Source: Rhizophagus irregularis (taxonomy: Eukaryota; Glomeromycota; Glomeromycetes; Glomerales; Glomeraceae). Taken from it: a DNA stretch of 64,000 bases. Each line of letters starts with the position of its first letter. Position 1 is the first letter of the stretch. Location: positions 682,001 through 746,000 of the forward strand of contig NC_089443.1 in the NCBI RefSeq assembly GCF_026210795.1, given 5' to 3'. Made by a program: the position numbers and the translations under genes. Positions 31,063 through 43,632 of this stretch are shown here, in pieces. Under the pieces are notes generated by a model that saw nothing but the letters and a program-made list of their open reading frames with translations, made no database searches and had not been told where the DNA came from.

Positions 31063-33425
31063 AAGTCAATAATCAAATAACAACGATGATAATTCAGATT
31101 TGTACAGTGTTGAATACTCTCATAAGAAATATCTTCTGGACAGTCATTTGAATCTTATGATAGATCTCAAGATGAAACGGCATAAACACTGTAGATTTTA
31201 GATGAAGAAAGAAATTACTTAAATAATTGATTAAATTAATATTTATACAAGTATGATTTATTTAGTATATCACTTTTGATTGGATTTAAAATTAATCAAA
31301 CCAATTATTAGAATGTTGGTAAAGTTAATACAAATTGTACTAGATAGCTATACAAAAGTATTTTCCAAACTCGTTAATTTAATTGTAGTGAAAATATACT
31401 AGGTTAGTACTTAAGGATCATAATTTTATTAACGGTTAACTAATGTACTTATTAGTGATTCGTAAAGTGAATTTAAAGTTATATTTAAAATGTTGTGTTT
31501 TATTGGTCAAATAATATATAATTTATTATTTTTAAACATACCATTAATAAAAAGCACTTGTACTAGATTGAATTCGTATTACAATCTTTTTATTACACCT
31601 ACGGAAAATCAAAAGATAGAATTATAACTTTTCAAGATATATCTCGGATGCTCATAAATATGCAGCTAATGACATGTTGAAAGAAAGTTAATACAAATTA
31701 TTTCTGAAGTGAAAATCTAATTCGTATTTCTTGAGCTCTATTAAGTGATTTACCACGATAGTCCATTTCGGCTAGGGGTAATCAGTTTTAGAATGAACCA
31801 CGGACTTAATCAGGCTTGTCCAACCAGGTAACTCGAAAAATTAGGTCATAAGATTTACACCTTAATTAGAAATAAGATATTGATATGCAAGTCAATCATA
31901 ACTTACTTTGACTTTTTTAAGTTTCGATTAAAGCTTGCTTAATTTAATATACAGTTCAATACATAATGTAAATAATTATTGTCATAAAATTATTAAATAA
32001 ATCTTTTTTAATGATTTTAAAAAACTCTTTTTACCATTTTTTTAAGACATAACTCTCATTTTCTTAGTCTTGTGAGATTACTTTTCTTTAGGATATTTTT
32101 GTTATATCGATATAAAATTATAATTTAGATTTTAATAAGACTGTATAAATATTCACTTTGCTTTAATGATTTAATTTTAATTTACCGATTTATAATTAGT
32201 TAGAACCGTGTCGGTAAATAATATAATCAGATAGCTGACAGTATTATGATATCATTATATGACGTTACAATATTTAAATTATTTCATTTATAGTTAGAAA
32301 CTCAATAATTTCATGTCTTTTTTTTTCATGAGACCAATATTTGTTATTGCAGTTTCGTAGGTTTGATTTTTTGGTCCAAGCCGGCCAGGACACACAATTT
32401 ACTACTACCATAAGGGGTTATATGACAAAACAAGTATTAATTAAATTGTTACTGTATATGATAATAATTGTTAACCATGTTGTATAGTACGATAACTTGC
32501 ATAAGTAAAATTTTTTTATTAATGACATTGTATATATTTACATATTTATTTTACGAATTAACCAAAATATAACAAGAATTACATTATTTTCTTTTGTCTA
32601 AACCATTTAAACCAAATTAATTTGCCAATGTAAAAATAAATCTTAGTACTTTTATCAATTATTTCAAAACATTCTTGAAAAGTTTTATCACCAAATTGTA
32701 ATTAAGGAATTATAAATTATGAATGATATCTTTAGATACTATGTAAGAATTACTTTTTTGTAAAGTTAGAATTGAAAATAGATAAAACAGATTATCAAAA
32801 AGTGGGTAAAAAATTTTAAAAATATTTAGGTCAATCAACACAAAAAATTTGAGAAATTAATTTTTAGAATTAAATTTATTCAATATTTGATAAAAGAGAA
32901 GACGGCTTAAAATTTCTTTAGAAAATTTGAATTTGGAAAATTGAAAGTCATCTTGCACATTCTACATATACAAGTACATCTGATTATATTTATGAAGGAT
33001 GATTATGTAAAATTGATCGATAAATATAAAAATAATGGAGATTTTAAATATTAATTATATCTCAAACTAATAAATTATGATCAATTTATTGTATAAAAAC
33101 GAGCATATTATTTAATTGTACAATTAACAAAGCTATATTATCATTGATTTGTAATCTTGCGAATGAAATGTAAAAAAAAAAATCAAAGAACAAGACGGTT
33201 CAATCAATAACTAATGATCTAATAATTATCAAACATCAAATTACCCTATCACAGCAATGTTAACTTATGATATGAATGACTCTTTGACGGTTTCTAATAT
33301 GTATTTCTGTTTAATAATAAATAATTATCAAAAATTTAACCAATAAAAAATTTATATTTATTTATAAATAATAAAAAATTATAAATTTTTATAAATCCAT
33401 AGTGTATTCTTAATATTTAAATATC
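31063..33425. other. AT-rich desert
   Basis: No open frame or RNA gene I can support. A more GC-balanced patch at ~32345-32395 (CCAAGCCGGCCAGG) is isolated and unexplained. Poly-A at 33173-33182. Confidence 0.4.
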
Positions 33426-35018
33426 CTATTCCAATTTTTTTGCAAAGTCTGTATTGGTATAAATAACCAAATCACTATATTCTTGAATTATAATATCATA
33501 CAATTCAAATTCCTTCACCTCGTTTTTCAATAAAAACAACTCTTTATCTTCATAGATATTCTCATCATATTCATCAAAGGTAGTTTCTATAATAGCTAAA
33601 TATTTGACTCTTTTCTTTTTCATAATATTTTCTTTTATACAAGATAAAATATCGTCACCTCCTCTATTATTGATTAACAACTTTTTAATAAAAGTATTCT
33701 GTGAATTTTTCAAGAATATTTCAAAATCATTCATTTTAATATTAAGAGTCAAACATAAATATTCTAATCTAAAAGTAAAATGTTGACCTAAATTACGTAA
33801 TATAATTGAACTACGTTCAATAGCGCCAATTGAAAATAACGTTTCACATACACCAATAGAAAGATAATTAAGATTTTGTCTTATATTTTCAATTAAATTC
33901 AACGCTAAACAAATAATCTGATAATCTAATTCATATAAATCTAGAAATTTGATATTTTTACAATATTTTATAACTAATTCTGATAATTGTTGTTTGAATG
34001 GTAGCTTATATCTATATCCAGATCCATACCCAAAATTCTCTAAATAATTACTGGATTTTTGCAATAATAATTCTAAAGATTCGATTTGTGACATCTCTCC
34101 TATAAATAAAGACTTTAATTTGAATGGTTTAGTTAAATTAACAATTTGCTGAATAAAATCATTATTTAAAGAAGAACAATAAACCATATGTACAGATTCC
34201 AGAACATTTAATTGATCAAATACTTTATCTAAATTGATTATACCATGAAAATTGATGTAATAAAATGTGATTGTGTTTAAAGAATTTGAACAATTATTTG
34301 ATAATAATAATGATTGATATAAATAAAGGCTTCTATAACATAATACAATTTTTTTAAGAATTTGATGTGTATTGATCACTTGTGATATACGATTTTTAAT
34401 TGACGTATTTGTAATACTATCATGATTAATACTTATATAAAGTTTTAAATTCCTAATATTATGGGTAAAATTTGGATTTTGTAACATTAACTCAAGAATA
34501 TCTTCAAAGTAAGAATTATAAGTAGGATTATCAATTTCAAAAATATGTAAATTTACTTCATTCTCAATAAACAATTTAAATAGTAACATACAAATTAATT
34601 TTTTAAATCCAAGTATTGAATGTTTATCCGAATCTTGTAAATAATATCTATTTCTGGGGTTTAAAGTTTCAAACCACTCTTCAACAGAAGAAATAAACTT
34701 CCACGTATTTAAATATTCTAAGTAACTAGGATAATTAAAAAGTGTTTTCGAAGGTAATAAATTACTATCATTAATTTTATATTCATTTAATTTTGATCTT
34801 GATTCATTATTTAAATTATTTAAGTAAAATTCAATAAAATTATAATTTTCAGTAGGAATTGAAAATGGATTTTCCCATAATAATGAAATTGCTAAACGAC
34901 ACCATAATCTGTTAACTAAAATACATGAATGTAATGTTGAAAAATCATTCTGTAAATATTTTATAATATCATATGTTAATTCAGGCAAATCTCCTGAAAA
35001 TATTTTTGAACTTGACAT
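33426..35018 (-). CDS. F-box protein
   Basis: 530 aa, single exon. N-terminal F-box: GDLPELTYDIIKYLQNDFST followed by CILVNRLWCRLAISLLWENP, the common fungal arrangement, then ~450 residues with leucine-rich periodicity (NLKLYISI, LKSLFIGEMSQIESLELLL). Expected to be the substrate adaptor of an SCF ubiquitin ligase. The length is normal for the large Glomeromycota F-box families. No stop or frameshift. ATG at 35018, and the motif TTGTCGCACAA lies 88 bp upstream, shared with the MACPF-like genes. Stands alone among mobile-element debris. Confidence 0.85.
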   Translation of the reverse strand: MSSSKIFSGDLPELTYDIIKYLQNDFSTLHSCILVNRLWCRLAISLLWENPFSIPTENYNFIEFYLNNLNNESRSKLNEYKINDSNLLPSKTLFNYPSYLEYLNTWKFISSVEEWFETLNPRNRYYLQDSDKHSILGFKKLICMLLFKLFIENEVNLHIFEIDNPTYNSYFEDILELMLQNPNFTHNIRNLKLYISINHDSITNTSIKNRISQVINTHQILKKIVLCYRSLYLYQSLLLSNNCSNSLNTITFYYINFHGIINLDKVFDQLNVLESVHMVYCSSLNNDFIQQIVNLTKPFKLKSLFIGEMSQIESLELLLQKSSNYLENFGYGSGYRYKLPFKQQLSELVIKYCKNIKFLDLYELDYQIICLALNLIENIRQNLNYLSIGVCETLFSIGAIERSSIILRNLGQHFTFRLEYLCLTLNIKMNDFEIFLKNSQNTFIKKLLINNRGGDDILSCIKENIMKKKRVKYLAIIETTFDEYDENIYEDKELFLLKNEVKEFELYDIIIQEYSDLVIYTNTDFAKKLE

Positions 35019-35105
35019 ATTATAAGAGAATTAGGAGAAGGTATTTGTAGTATCACAATAGCGCTATTCCAACTTTATTAATTTTCGGAATAGTGATTTC
35101 CGATA

Positions 35106-35116
35106 TTGTCGCACAA
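35106..35116 (-). promoter_or_regulatory. TTGTCGCACAA motif upstream of F-box gene
   Basis: Exact 11-mer also found 69 bp and 66 bp upstream of the two MACPF-like genes (21609 and 50855). Here it is 88 bp upstream of the F-box ATG. Same orientation relative to the gene in all three. Confidence 0.45.
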
Positions 35117-36489
35117 ATCGTGTCGTGTAACCTGTAATAATTAGGCGCAGCGCCGAAAGGTTTTTGAAAAATCCGGTAAAATTTTTTAAATCTTGAATGA
35201 TTTCGGACATTTTACTGCAGATTTCAGTATTTCCGGAATTTTCTAAAAACTTTTTGTGATAATATCGAGGTTTTGCCTACATATATATATACGTGTAGAT
35301 CGTCGTGGAATTCCAGGCCGGATTTTCTGCGATTAAACCGGGTTCGGATGATCGGCAATCAGGAACTCGGCTCCGTTTTTCGGCCAACTACACTTTTTTT
35401 TTTAATTAGCAACGCGTTTATTAATTATGATTGATCAAAAATATACATAATTAAACAAACACCTAGAAAACAATATAAATAAATTATATTATCCTCTATA
35501 ACTAACCGTTCTATACTAAATTACTATAAAAAATTTATTTTAAATTTATCTGTTGTGTAAAAACGTTACTAATCTAAAACTATTTTAAAATTTTTTTCTA
35601 ATTTTTTTTTTATATTTTCCTATGTTTTCTAAATTTTCTAGAATTATCTAACGTCCAAACACAAACTATAATACTAAAACATTGGCAGAAAAACACTTTC
35701 AAAATTCATTTGTAATCTAAAAGACAAAATGATATATATATAAAAAAAACAAAATTAATATGAATTATTAAGAAAAAAAATCCCTAAATCTACACTTTTG
35801 ACGGAAATGTATCTAAAAATCGGCCGAAATCCTTATCGTCTGCGTGTTATCTTCAACCAAATCCAAGCGCAAATCCAAAGACCTTGATATCTTAATTTTG
35901 TTTTATTAACTTGGACAAATTTGTTTATTCGCTGTCGGAATCTTCTCTTCGTCCTTGCGTTGCCACTACGTTTTTTGTTTTCGTTAAATTTGTCTTTGTC
36001 TTTCTCTGTACTCGACGTTCATTCTTTCGTTATATCTTCTTTCTTTTTCTCTATGTTCTCCAAGTGTTCACTTTTCGGCTAACTACACCATTATCAGGAC
36101 AACGATAATTTTTGATGAGAAATTATTGGGACGTACAATTTTAGTCATTATTATAACAGATAAGGATTAGTTCCATTACAGATTATTTTTTTAATAAGTA
36201 TGTCAGATTATGAATAAAGAAATCATAAGTTTTTAAAAGGGCTTCAAATGAATATAATTGTAGAATATTCTGAACGTTGATATAAAAGTATTTATTTTTA
36301 TTGGGAAACATAATGCTGATTTTTAGTTTAGCATAAAGACTAATTTTATTAGGTTCACATTTAATGCAAAACATTTATTAGTTCTTGGATTGTTTAAATT
36401 ATGCTATACAAAGTTTATTGCTTAGATATGTACAAATTATCATTCACATATCTACAAATGATAATTTTCTAATCACTGTTAGCGACCCG
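35117..36489. other. Non-coding stretch with GC-rich island and pyrimidine-rich end
   Basis: A ~100-bp GC-richer island at 35294-35394 starts TGTAGATCGTCG and ends CCAACTACA (short inverted ends TGTAG/CTACA). The phrase CGGC-AACTACAC recurs at 35382 and 36076, same orientation, bounding ~690 bp of AT-rich sequence with a pyrimidine-rich right part (35900-36090). On the minus strand that piece starts TGTAGTTAGCCG, possibly an old solo LTR. No gene supported. Confidence 0.35.
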
Positions 36490-39400
36490 ACAAGAACATC
36501 ATACTGTGTTGTTGAATCTCCTGCTGTAAAAACTTGGTTTTTCTGACCTGTAAATAATTCTAACATAATATTATTAAAATTTGATGGTATCAAAATGGGG
36601 TCATCAAAATGCTTTTCTTAACATGTAAACATTCACTCGGTCAGCTTTGCTCATGCCCGAATCGGTTCAAACGTAGAGTTCAATGGAAGCCCTGCATATT
36701 GATTTCCTTTGAGGATATTATGTTTTTATATTCCAGAAATTAGTTGTCTAATTTTTTTTTAAAAATTCCTCTGGTGCATGTTTAGTTATTTCGTAAGTAA
36801 TTATCATTTGGGGATTATAAACTATATTATTCCATTCTTAATCAGAAAGAGGATCTAATAACTCATTATATATATTATCATCTTGATTAACACAAACATC
36901 TATTGTTTGAAAATGATTATTCATTATTTCTTTAATACCGTTACCAAAATTTTTTTTCCATTTTGATTAGTTGTTAAGACTTATCTATGACTATCGCTTT
37001 AAATTCATTTCTGCAATGATGATCTACAGCTTCTAGGATTTTCTCTTTATATTTCTTATATTCATATTGATATTGGATTATATACAGATTTTTTAATTCC
37101 TTAAATTCTTTTAATTATTATTTGAATATTTTTATTAGAATCCAAACGTAAATTCCATATTTTGTCAATAGAATATAACAAAAGTTTTTCTTTATAAAAA
37201 TTCCAATTGATTCTAATCTTAACTATTTTCTCGGATTTATTTAATTTTCTTATCAAATTTTTAATAAACTTAATAATCGTGTATATCTGAGAGTTCTTTA
37301 AAGGGTTAGATATTTTCCAATTTTCATTTACGTTGTCTTCTAACGTGAAATCGATACTATATAGATTATCCATTTTATCATACGATAAATTTCTTTAATA
37401 ATAATGTTCTTTTTTAAATGTGATAACGATTTATGTCAAATAAAATCTTTGGTCCATAATGAAAAAACTAACAAACTATGATCTGTATTTATCCAGTCAG
37501 ATATGTTCAGAAATCAGAATAATTGTTGAGAAAAAATCCGGTCCGTTGTCAAAATATAGTCTAATCGTCATCCATTTTGTATTTTATTTTTGGAATATGT
37601 GTATTAATTCTTTTAGTAGGTGTAATGTCATAGATAATTTTTATCGGATCAAGATAAATTATCGAAAATCAAGGCTTTATTATTAGATTTTTTAGTGAAT
37701 AATCTTCATAATTAGTATTAAAACCATCATGAATATTATCTCGTGATTATTATGTTTTCCTTCAAATATAATTTCAAATAATTTATTTGTTATTTTCTTA
37801 TTTAATTCTTTGGATTGTAAATTAAAATCTATTACTACTATTACTACTACTCATAATATTGGATAATCCTTAATTTATTATGTTCTTTAAATATGCTAAG
37901 TCTAATATATAATTCTTCCGTCAAAGTACCCACATTATACTGTATAATGTATATGTTTTGCGTAATTTTTTTTATTATTATTCCTACACCTTTGCCTATG
38001 GGTTTTCGGTATTATGAAGATAAAAAGTGTAATTTAAATCATGTTTATATATAAATTTTGCATTCTTATTATCTAATCACGTTTCAGAAACTCCTAAGAC
38101 TTTTTCATTCATTAAATACATAATTAATTGCTGTTTCAAATATGTAAACTGATTTATATTTAATGTGGCTATTGTTAATATATCTGTTAAAGTGTTTTTT
38201 TTTTTGAATTTCTTAAATTGTGTTTAATATTTTGTATATAATTGTTCATAATATTGAGGGAATTAACAAAATAATGAAATTATAATTATTGTCATTCATC
38301 ATCATTAGATGTCAAGAAGTAATTTCCCCTCAGATACTTGGTCGAGTCCTTGTTAATAAATAAGATTTTTCATTCCTTTAATTGAATTTTGTACTTCACT
38401 AATCATTTTTGCATTTGCTGCTAAAACGTTATCTTGAGCTAAAAGCTTTCTTTCAAAATCTGACATGTTAATCACTATTTTCAGCTCGAACACGTCTGTT
38501 GGTACCTTAAGTATGTACGGCTCTTGTTCCATTATTAGTTTTTGACTTTTGGGTTTTATTATCTATCTTCTGATTCTCTCTTAACGTTAGAAATTCATTC
38601 TTGAGGAATGGTTGTTGATTTATGACTTTTTCTAAATTCTTAGCCAAGTTGTCCATTTGTTGTTGAATAATGGAGAGTTAATTATCTAGAACTTTTTGAT
38701 GGTTTTTATTTCCAGCTATCGATCCGACCCTCCTGTTTTTTCTTTGATTGAAATTTTCTTGTTCTTTGTCACGTGACATTTGGTTCCAAGGACGAAAGTC
38801 CTTATTAAATCACTTGCGCAAATGTTGCTGACCGCCTTTCACCGCTTCAGCATAGTTACTGGGTTTGTTAGGATTCTTACTATTAATTTTTTTTCGAAGT
38901 TCTCTTAGTATTTGTCTTCTGTTAATATATCTTGATCTTTTTTCAATACTACTTCGGACTCTTTTATCACATGACATTTGATCCAAGGACGAAAGTCCGT
39001 ATTAAATCCCTTGCGCAAATGTTGCTGACCGCCTTTCACCGCTTCAGCATAGTTACTGAGTTTGTTAGGATTCTTACTATTAATTTTTTTTCGAAGTTCT
39101 CTTAGTATTTGTCTTCTTTTAATATATCTTGATCTTTTTTCAATACTACTTCGGACTCTTTTATCACATGACATTTGATCCAAGGACGAAAGTCCTTATT
39201 AAATCCCTTGCGCAAATGTTGCTGACCACCTTTCACTGCTTCAGCATAGTTACTGAGTTTGTTAGGATTCTTACTATTATTTTTTTTCGAAATTCTCTTG
39301 GTTTTTGTTTTCTATTAATTTATCTTCAAATACTACCACAACGACCACATGTATGTCAATTCTTGATTTTCGTAAGCAATAGTTTCCCCCTGCAATCTCA

Positions 39401-40202
39401 TCATTATCAAAATATACATACGCGTAATTTGAAGGTCGATTATTGTTTGGATAAAACAATATTTAATATTCAAATCATCAATAATATGTTGAATATCGAT
39501 TTGTGTGTATTGAATGAAACCTGCTAGTTTCCAAATTCTACTATTTCTTTCTTCACATATTTATTACTATGTAACATTGGAATGATCATAACTTGGGATT
39601 TACCAATATATACACTCCATGTTTTATCATAAAATCTTCTATATTTTTGGCGCCTTCGTAATGTATTAAAAGCTACTTGGTAAAGATCTCTAACTCTTTG
39701 TATGTAAGGACTCGATTTTTCCATATTTAAAAAGATGCCTCTTATTTACCAATTGTCTACTTCTAATGGGAACCTTACTACTTGAATTGTACGATCTTTC
39801 AGTTGTTCTCTCTCCTCTTCTATATTTCTTTGTTTTGTTTCTTAATATGGAATAATTTTTAATTCTATAGTTCCTACCGTTTCTTCTTCAGGATCATTTT
39901 GTTTATTCTTTCTTTCAACAGAAATTGCTTAAGTAATTTTTCAAATTCTTTCTGCGTTTTTACACCGAAAATGACGATATCTTTTTCCTTATCGTAGCCA
40001 GGTGGTATTGGGAAAAAAGCTTGCTTTTAAATAAAGTCTTGCACGAGTCGGCGTTTACTAAATTCAGAAGTTGTGCCCTAACACTAAGTCTAAGTGGTGC
40101 ATAACGATTTACACATTCATCCACGTTGATTTGTTTATCGATTTGATTGGTAGTTGGTACGATCATCGGAATGTTGTCCGAAATTTTCCTTGGACTCAAC
40201 AT
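36490..40202 (-). pseudogene. LINE (non-LTR retrotransposon) remnant: ORF1, endonuclease, partial RT
   Basis: On the minus strand, ORF1-like pieces begin at ATG 40202 (MLSPRKISDNIPMIVPTTNQ, then CVNRYAPLRLSVRAQLL) and continue at 39724 (IQRVRDLYQVAFNTLRRRQK). An APE-type endonuclease start reads TIATLNINQFTYLKQQLIMY (~38160), with more of it to ~37100 (IDFTLEDNVNENWKIS). RT pieces are GNQYAGLPLNSTFEPI (~36700) and MSKA...DRVNVYMLRKA (motif A region). The RT stops near 36490 before the YxDD box. Many stops and frameshifts; dead and 3'-truncated. Confidence 0.65.
38786..39370. repeat. 197-bp unit in three tandem copies within LINE ORF1
   Basis: Copies start at CCAAGGACGAAAGTCC at 38786, 38983 and 39180, exactly 197 bp apart; the third fades at ~39290-39370. 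Copies 1 and 2 and the start of 3 differ at only a few bases. On the minus strand the unit encodes NYAEAVKGGQQHLRKGFNTD and an IKRRQILRELRKKI helix. 197 is not a multiple of three, so the copies change frame. Confidence 0.85.
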
Positions 40203-40359
40203 GATTTAGGTATAATTTTTTTCGATCGGTCTTAGCAAATAAAACTCTTGACATTGATCATAGCTTACAACAAGTGGGATATGTAGAAAAGATGGAAGTG
40301 AAAGGTTGTTCAAATATAAACTGCACAATCGAATCTTCATTATCGCCGTAAACTGGCAC

Positions 40360-40801
40360 TAGGGATCGGAAAAGATTCGATTAAAATCAAAACTATCGAA
40401 AATCGATAAGAATCGATTTTAAATCGAATCTCGAATAAAAATCGAATCTACTTATTGTGGCGCAGTTTCGTTAATTTGACCGTAAATTATCATTTGTTCA
40501 TAATAGTTAATTTTGGCCAAATTCATAATTCCGCCCGCGAATCACGTGACGGAACACAAACTTCCTAAAAAGAAAATTTTATCTCCCAATAAAATTCAAG
40601 TTGCTATCGCACAAGGTTGTACAAATTTCCAAAAAAGGAAATTTGTTCGTCGATCACTGTAATTTTTTGTAATCACGTGATATGTGTTTAAACACACCTA
40701 TTATAAATAGTATAAAAAAAAATCGGTGTTTGCGAAACGATTAATCGCGATTAATCGATTTTAGAATCGATTCTAATAATGGGAATCGATTCCAATCCCT
40801 A
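40360..40801. mobile_element. hAT-like MITE, copy A (442 bp)
   Basis: Starts TAGGGATCGGAAAAGATTCG and ends GAATCGATTCCAATCCCTA, imperfect inverted ends. Flanked by the perfect 8-bp duplication ACTGGCAC (40352-40359 and 40802-40809). Inside are repeated ATCGAT/AATCGA words near both ends, two CACGTGA-type sites and a TCGCACAAGGTTG segment. No coding frame. Nearly identical to 59033-59473. Confidence 0.9.
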
Positions 40802-40809
40802 ACTGGCAC

Positions 40810-42630
40810 ATCTGTTTAATAATTTGACACATGATGATAATTCTTAATAAAATTCACCTTCAATTTCTGTATCATAAACTTGGTCAAAATAAAAATCCGT
40901 CTCAATAAAAGGTATTTTTGGAAGACATCTCTAACGGTAATATGAACGGCGGCCCAAATAAAGAAGCGATAGTTGGCAAGCATTTAAGAAATTGGATAAT
41001 CTGGTAAAGAAAGGGGATGGATATATGGGAATAAAAAGTTATATTTAACGTTACGGTGGCTAATTTGCAAAAATTATTTAAATATATAAAACAAGTTATA
41101 TTCTTATATATTTTAATAATGAAAATGATATGGTGAAAGCGATCTACAATTCTGTAACCGAGGATCTGCCCTACAGATGAAAGAGTTGTTAGGACGAGAC
41201 GGGCAAGTTATACACGTGTCACTGAAAACAAACCCAGTTGATAAAGTCGCGAGTACGGCATCTAGTATAGAGGAACAATTTTTCGATACGGCGGAAGACT
41301 TACCGTTAAAGACGTTTGTGCACAAGGGTCCTATCTTATCCAACAACGAAGTCGAGATTTTGATGACCTTAATTCAAAATTTAGCAACCGGATTAAAGAT
41401 TTGAATCAAAGGTTAGGATAGATAATAAGGAAGACACAACGAAGTTAGATGACGAAGAAATAGATATTAATTCAAGCAAAAAGAGAGTAGCGAAGGCCAG
41501 CAGCCTGTAGGGGATGTGGAAGATGTTGAATAAAATATAACAAATAGATTTGAATATAGCTATAGTGATTTTTTAACAATATGTAATTAGAAATTAGAGA
41601 CAATTTATTCATGTTGTATTCGAATTGTATCGTAGAAAAAAAATTTTTATAATAGTATTAATGGTAAAAAAGGTTACTTTATGTTATCAAGCTAACTTTA
41701 TTTTGTAGCACGAAAAATCGCTACTACTGCTACTACTTCATGGGAGATGAGGGCGTGGTATTGAAGGAGGTTTTTAATTATTAGTTTAGAAATTAATTAC
41801 TGAATTCTAGTGTTGCTTTATTTTTTTGTATGTTCTCATCCATGTAAATAATAAAGTATTTCGTTTTACCACAAAAAAAACATGACATTTATTTTAATAT
41901 TTAATTAAATTATTCTTTAATTTTGGCTGGCACTATGAATTTTGTATTTTGTCAGGTTCAATTTTTTTATTGCTGCACCACAAACACGCTTTTATTATAT
42001 TACACAAAATCTCACCAAATGAAAAGAAAATTTTCAAACATTTAAAAAAAAAATTGTTTTCTTACTTTCCAGAAACCGGATATTTTTTAACTGGAAGTTT
42101 ATCAATTATCCAGATATACAATAAAAAACTGAAATTATTCAGGTCCCATGCCGTCATATTTGTCTCATATATCATTAATATATCATTGTGTAATTGGCAC
42201 GATGAAGATTTGTGCAATAATAAAGTTGTAACAATAATAATGATGTACAGTAACGTTATTTTTACCGCTATTATAAACTGTCTCGTGGCATATCATTATA
42301 GAATATGAACTATTACTATAACATGGAATTGAATCAAATTTATATGATAAAAATTTTAGCAAACATTTTAGCTAAGATGAATATGCTTTGTCCGTAATAG
42401 AAAAATTTTAATATAACCTTTTCTTAAAATTATACTGCGTTGTTCACATAATTTGTATCATTTGAATCAAGTACATATGTGCAATAATCTAAAATTGCAG
42501 TTTATTTAATCATCTGTTGCGCATTTCTAAGTTAAATCTATCGTGTGATCACATGAATGGCGGTTTTAGTTATTTAAATTTTTTAAAAAAAATAAGAATA
42601 GAAAAAAGAAACTAGTAATACATTCCATCC
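40810..42630. other. Stretch with one weak open frame (41177-41404)
   Basis: 41177-41404 (+) encodes 75 aa (MKELLGRDGQVIHVSLKTNP...) with ordinary composition and a stop TGA; upstream sequence reads as broken coding. It may be a gag or host-gene fragment; not recognised. The rest is AT-rich. An AT-rich frame at 41949-42308 starts at TTG and is not supported. Confidence 0.3.
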
Positions 42631-43632
42631 TTAATTTTTTTTGTCTAATCCATTAATATTTTTTATTTCATTTATTGTTTTCTGCATCTCATCAATTTTC
42701 GTCTGCATTTCTGTTTGTACTCTGTGCATTTCTTCCATTGTTATTTGCGGTTCAAGTATTTCATGCACATCTTTTTCTAATAGACGCTTGATGTAATTTT
42801 GAGTCATTGTTGTTGAAGTAGCCAGAAAGTCATCAGGGACCTTACCAGCAAAGTAAGATACATTTCTTGTTAAAGATAGAATAAGTATAAACACCAATGC
42901 TTTGATAAAGTAAAAATTGATTGGCCAGCTTAATGCAATCAGTAATGTTTGAAGAATATTTGGAACATAAAAACATATAATGATGAATGCATAAATTATT
43001 TTAAACATCTTCTTTTCTCCAATTATCCCTTCGAAATAATTATATTTTACTTTCATAATAATAATTAATATAACAAAAACTAAACATATTCCGAATAATG
43101 TAAGAAATATTATAGATGTTGAATCAAAAGTAGCTTTACGTACGATAATAATCATCCAGAATATTGGAATAGCCATAACTGGAAATAATATTAAGAAAAG
43201 AAAGGTAAAGGCAAAATTAACATTATCATTATATATTCTTCTCCATTTGATTATTGCAAGTACTGCACAAAGTATGTGTAAACACATGTTGATGATTGAA
43301 AATATTTTTATACTCAACCATTCATCATAGGCAAAAGAGACTACCAGTGGAATCATCCAAGTAATCACATTATATAATAAATCATCTAATAATGGTAATA
43401 CTATATTTTTGATGGACCCGGGTTTTCCTGAAACATTGAACAAAATCACAAAAAATATTGGAAAAAATGTGTTAAGAGTTGCGTCATATAAATCTCCCTT
43501 TGATACATAATTTGTATCAACAAATGATGCAACTGATGCTGAAGTAAGTGGAAGAAGTGAAAAGAACACTACATTCCAAATGATAAAGCTTAAAAAGCTA
43601 ATAATTTGATGCTTAATTCTATTTCTAAACAT
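42631..43632 (-). CDS. Multi-pass membrane protein with C-terminal coiled coil
   Basis: 333 aa, single exon. Seven to nine hydrophobic helices: ISFLSFIIWNVVFFSLLPL, TFFPIFFVILFN, LLYNVITWMIPLVVSFA, IFSIINMCLHILCAVLAII, FAFTFLFLILFPVMAIPIF, IIFLTLFGICLVFVILIII, IIYAFIIICFYVPNILQ and YFIKALVFILILSL. Residues ~280-330 are a cytosolic-type coiled coil (ITMEEMHRVQTEMQTKIDEM). Family not recognised; channel, sensor or scaffold roles are all possible. Clean frame, ATG at 43632, isolated from other genes. Confidence 0.75.
   Translation of the reverse strand: MFRNRIKHQIISFLSFIIWNVVFFSLLPLTSASVASFVDTNYVSKGDLYDATLNTFFPIFFVILFNVSGKPGSIKNIVLPLLDDLLYNVITWMIPLVVSFAYDEWLSIKIFSIINMCLHILCAVLAIIKWRRIYNDNVNFAFTFLFLILFPVMAIPIFWMIIIVRKATFDSTSIIFLTLFGICLVFVILIIIMKVKYNYFEGIIGEKKMFKIIYAFIIICFYVPNILQTLLIALSWPINFYFIKALVFILILSLTRNVSYFAGKVPDDFLATSTTMTQNYIKRLLEKDVHEILEPQITMEEMHRVQTEMQTKIDEMQKTINEIKNINGLDKKN

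Noticed and set aside
32340-32400. tRNA or SINE promoter
   Set aside because: The GC-richer patch has no acceptable A box/B box pair or cloverleaf.
39129-39527. Plus-strand frame over the 197-bp repeats
   Set aside because: The minus strand carries the LINE ORF1 coding signal; the plus frame is its shadow.
41949-42308. 119-codon hydrophobic frame
   Set aside because: Starts at TTG, AT-rich composition, no flanking splice sites or similarity that I recognise.
42800-43600. Calling the multi-pass protein a known channel or transporter
   Set aside because: No family motif seen; only the membrane helices and coiled coil are supported.
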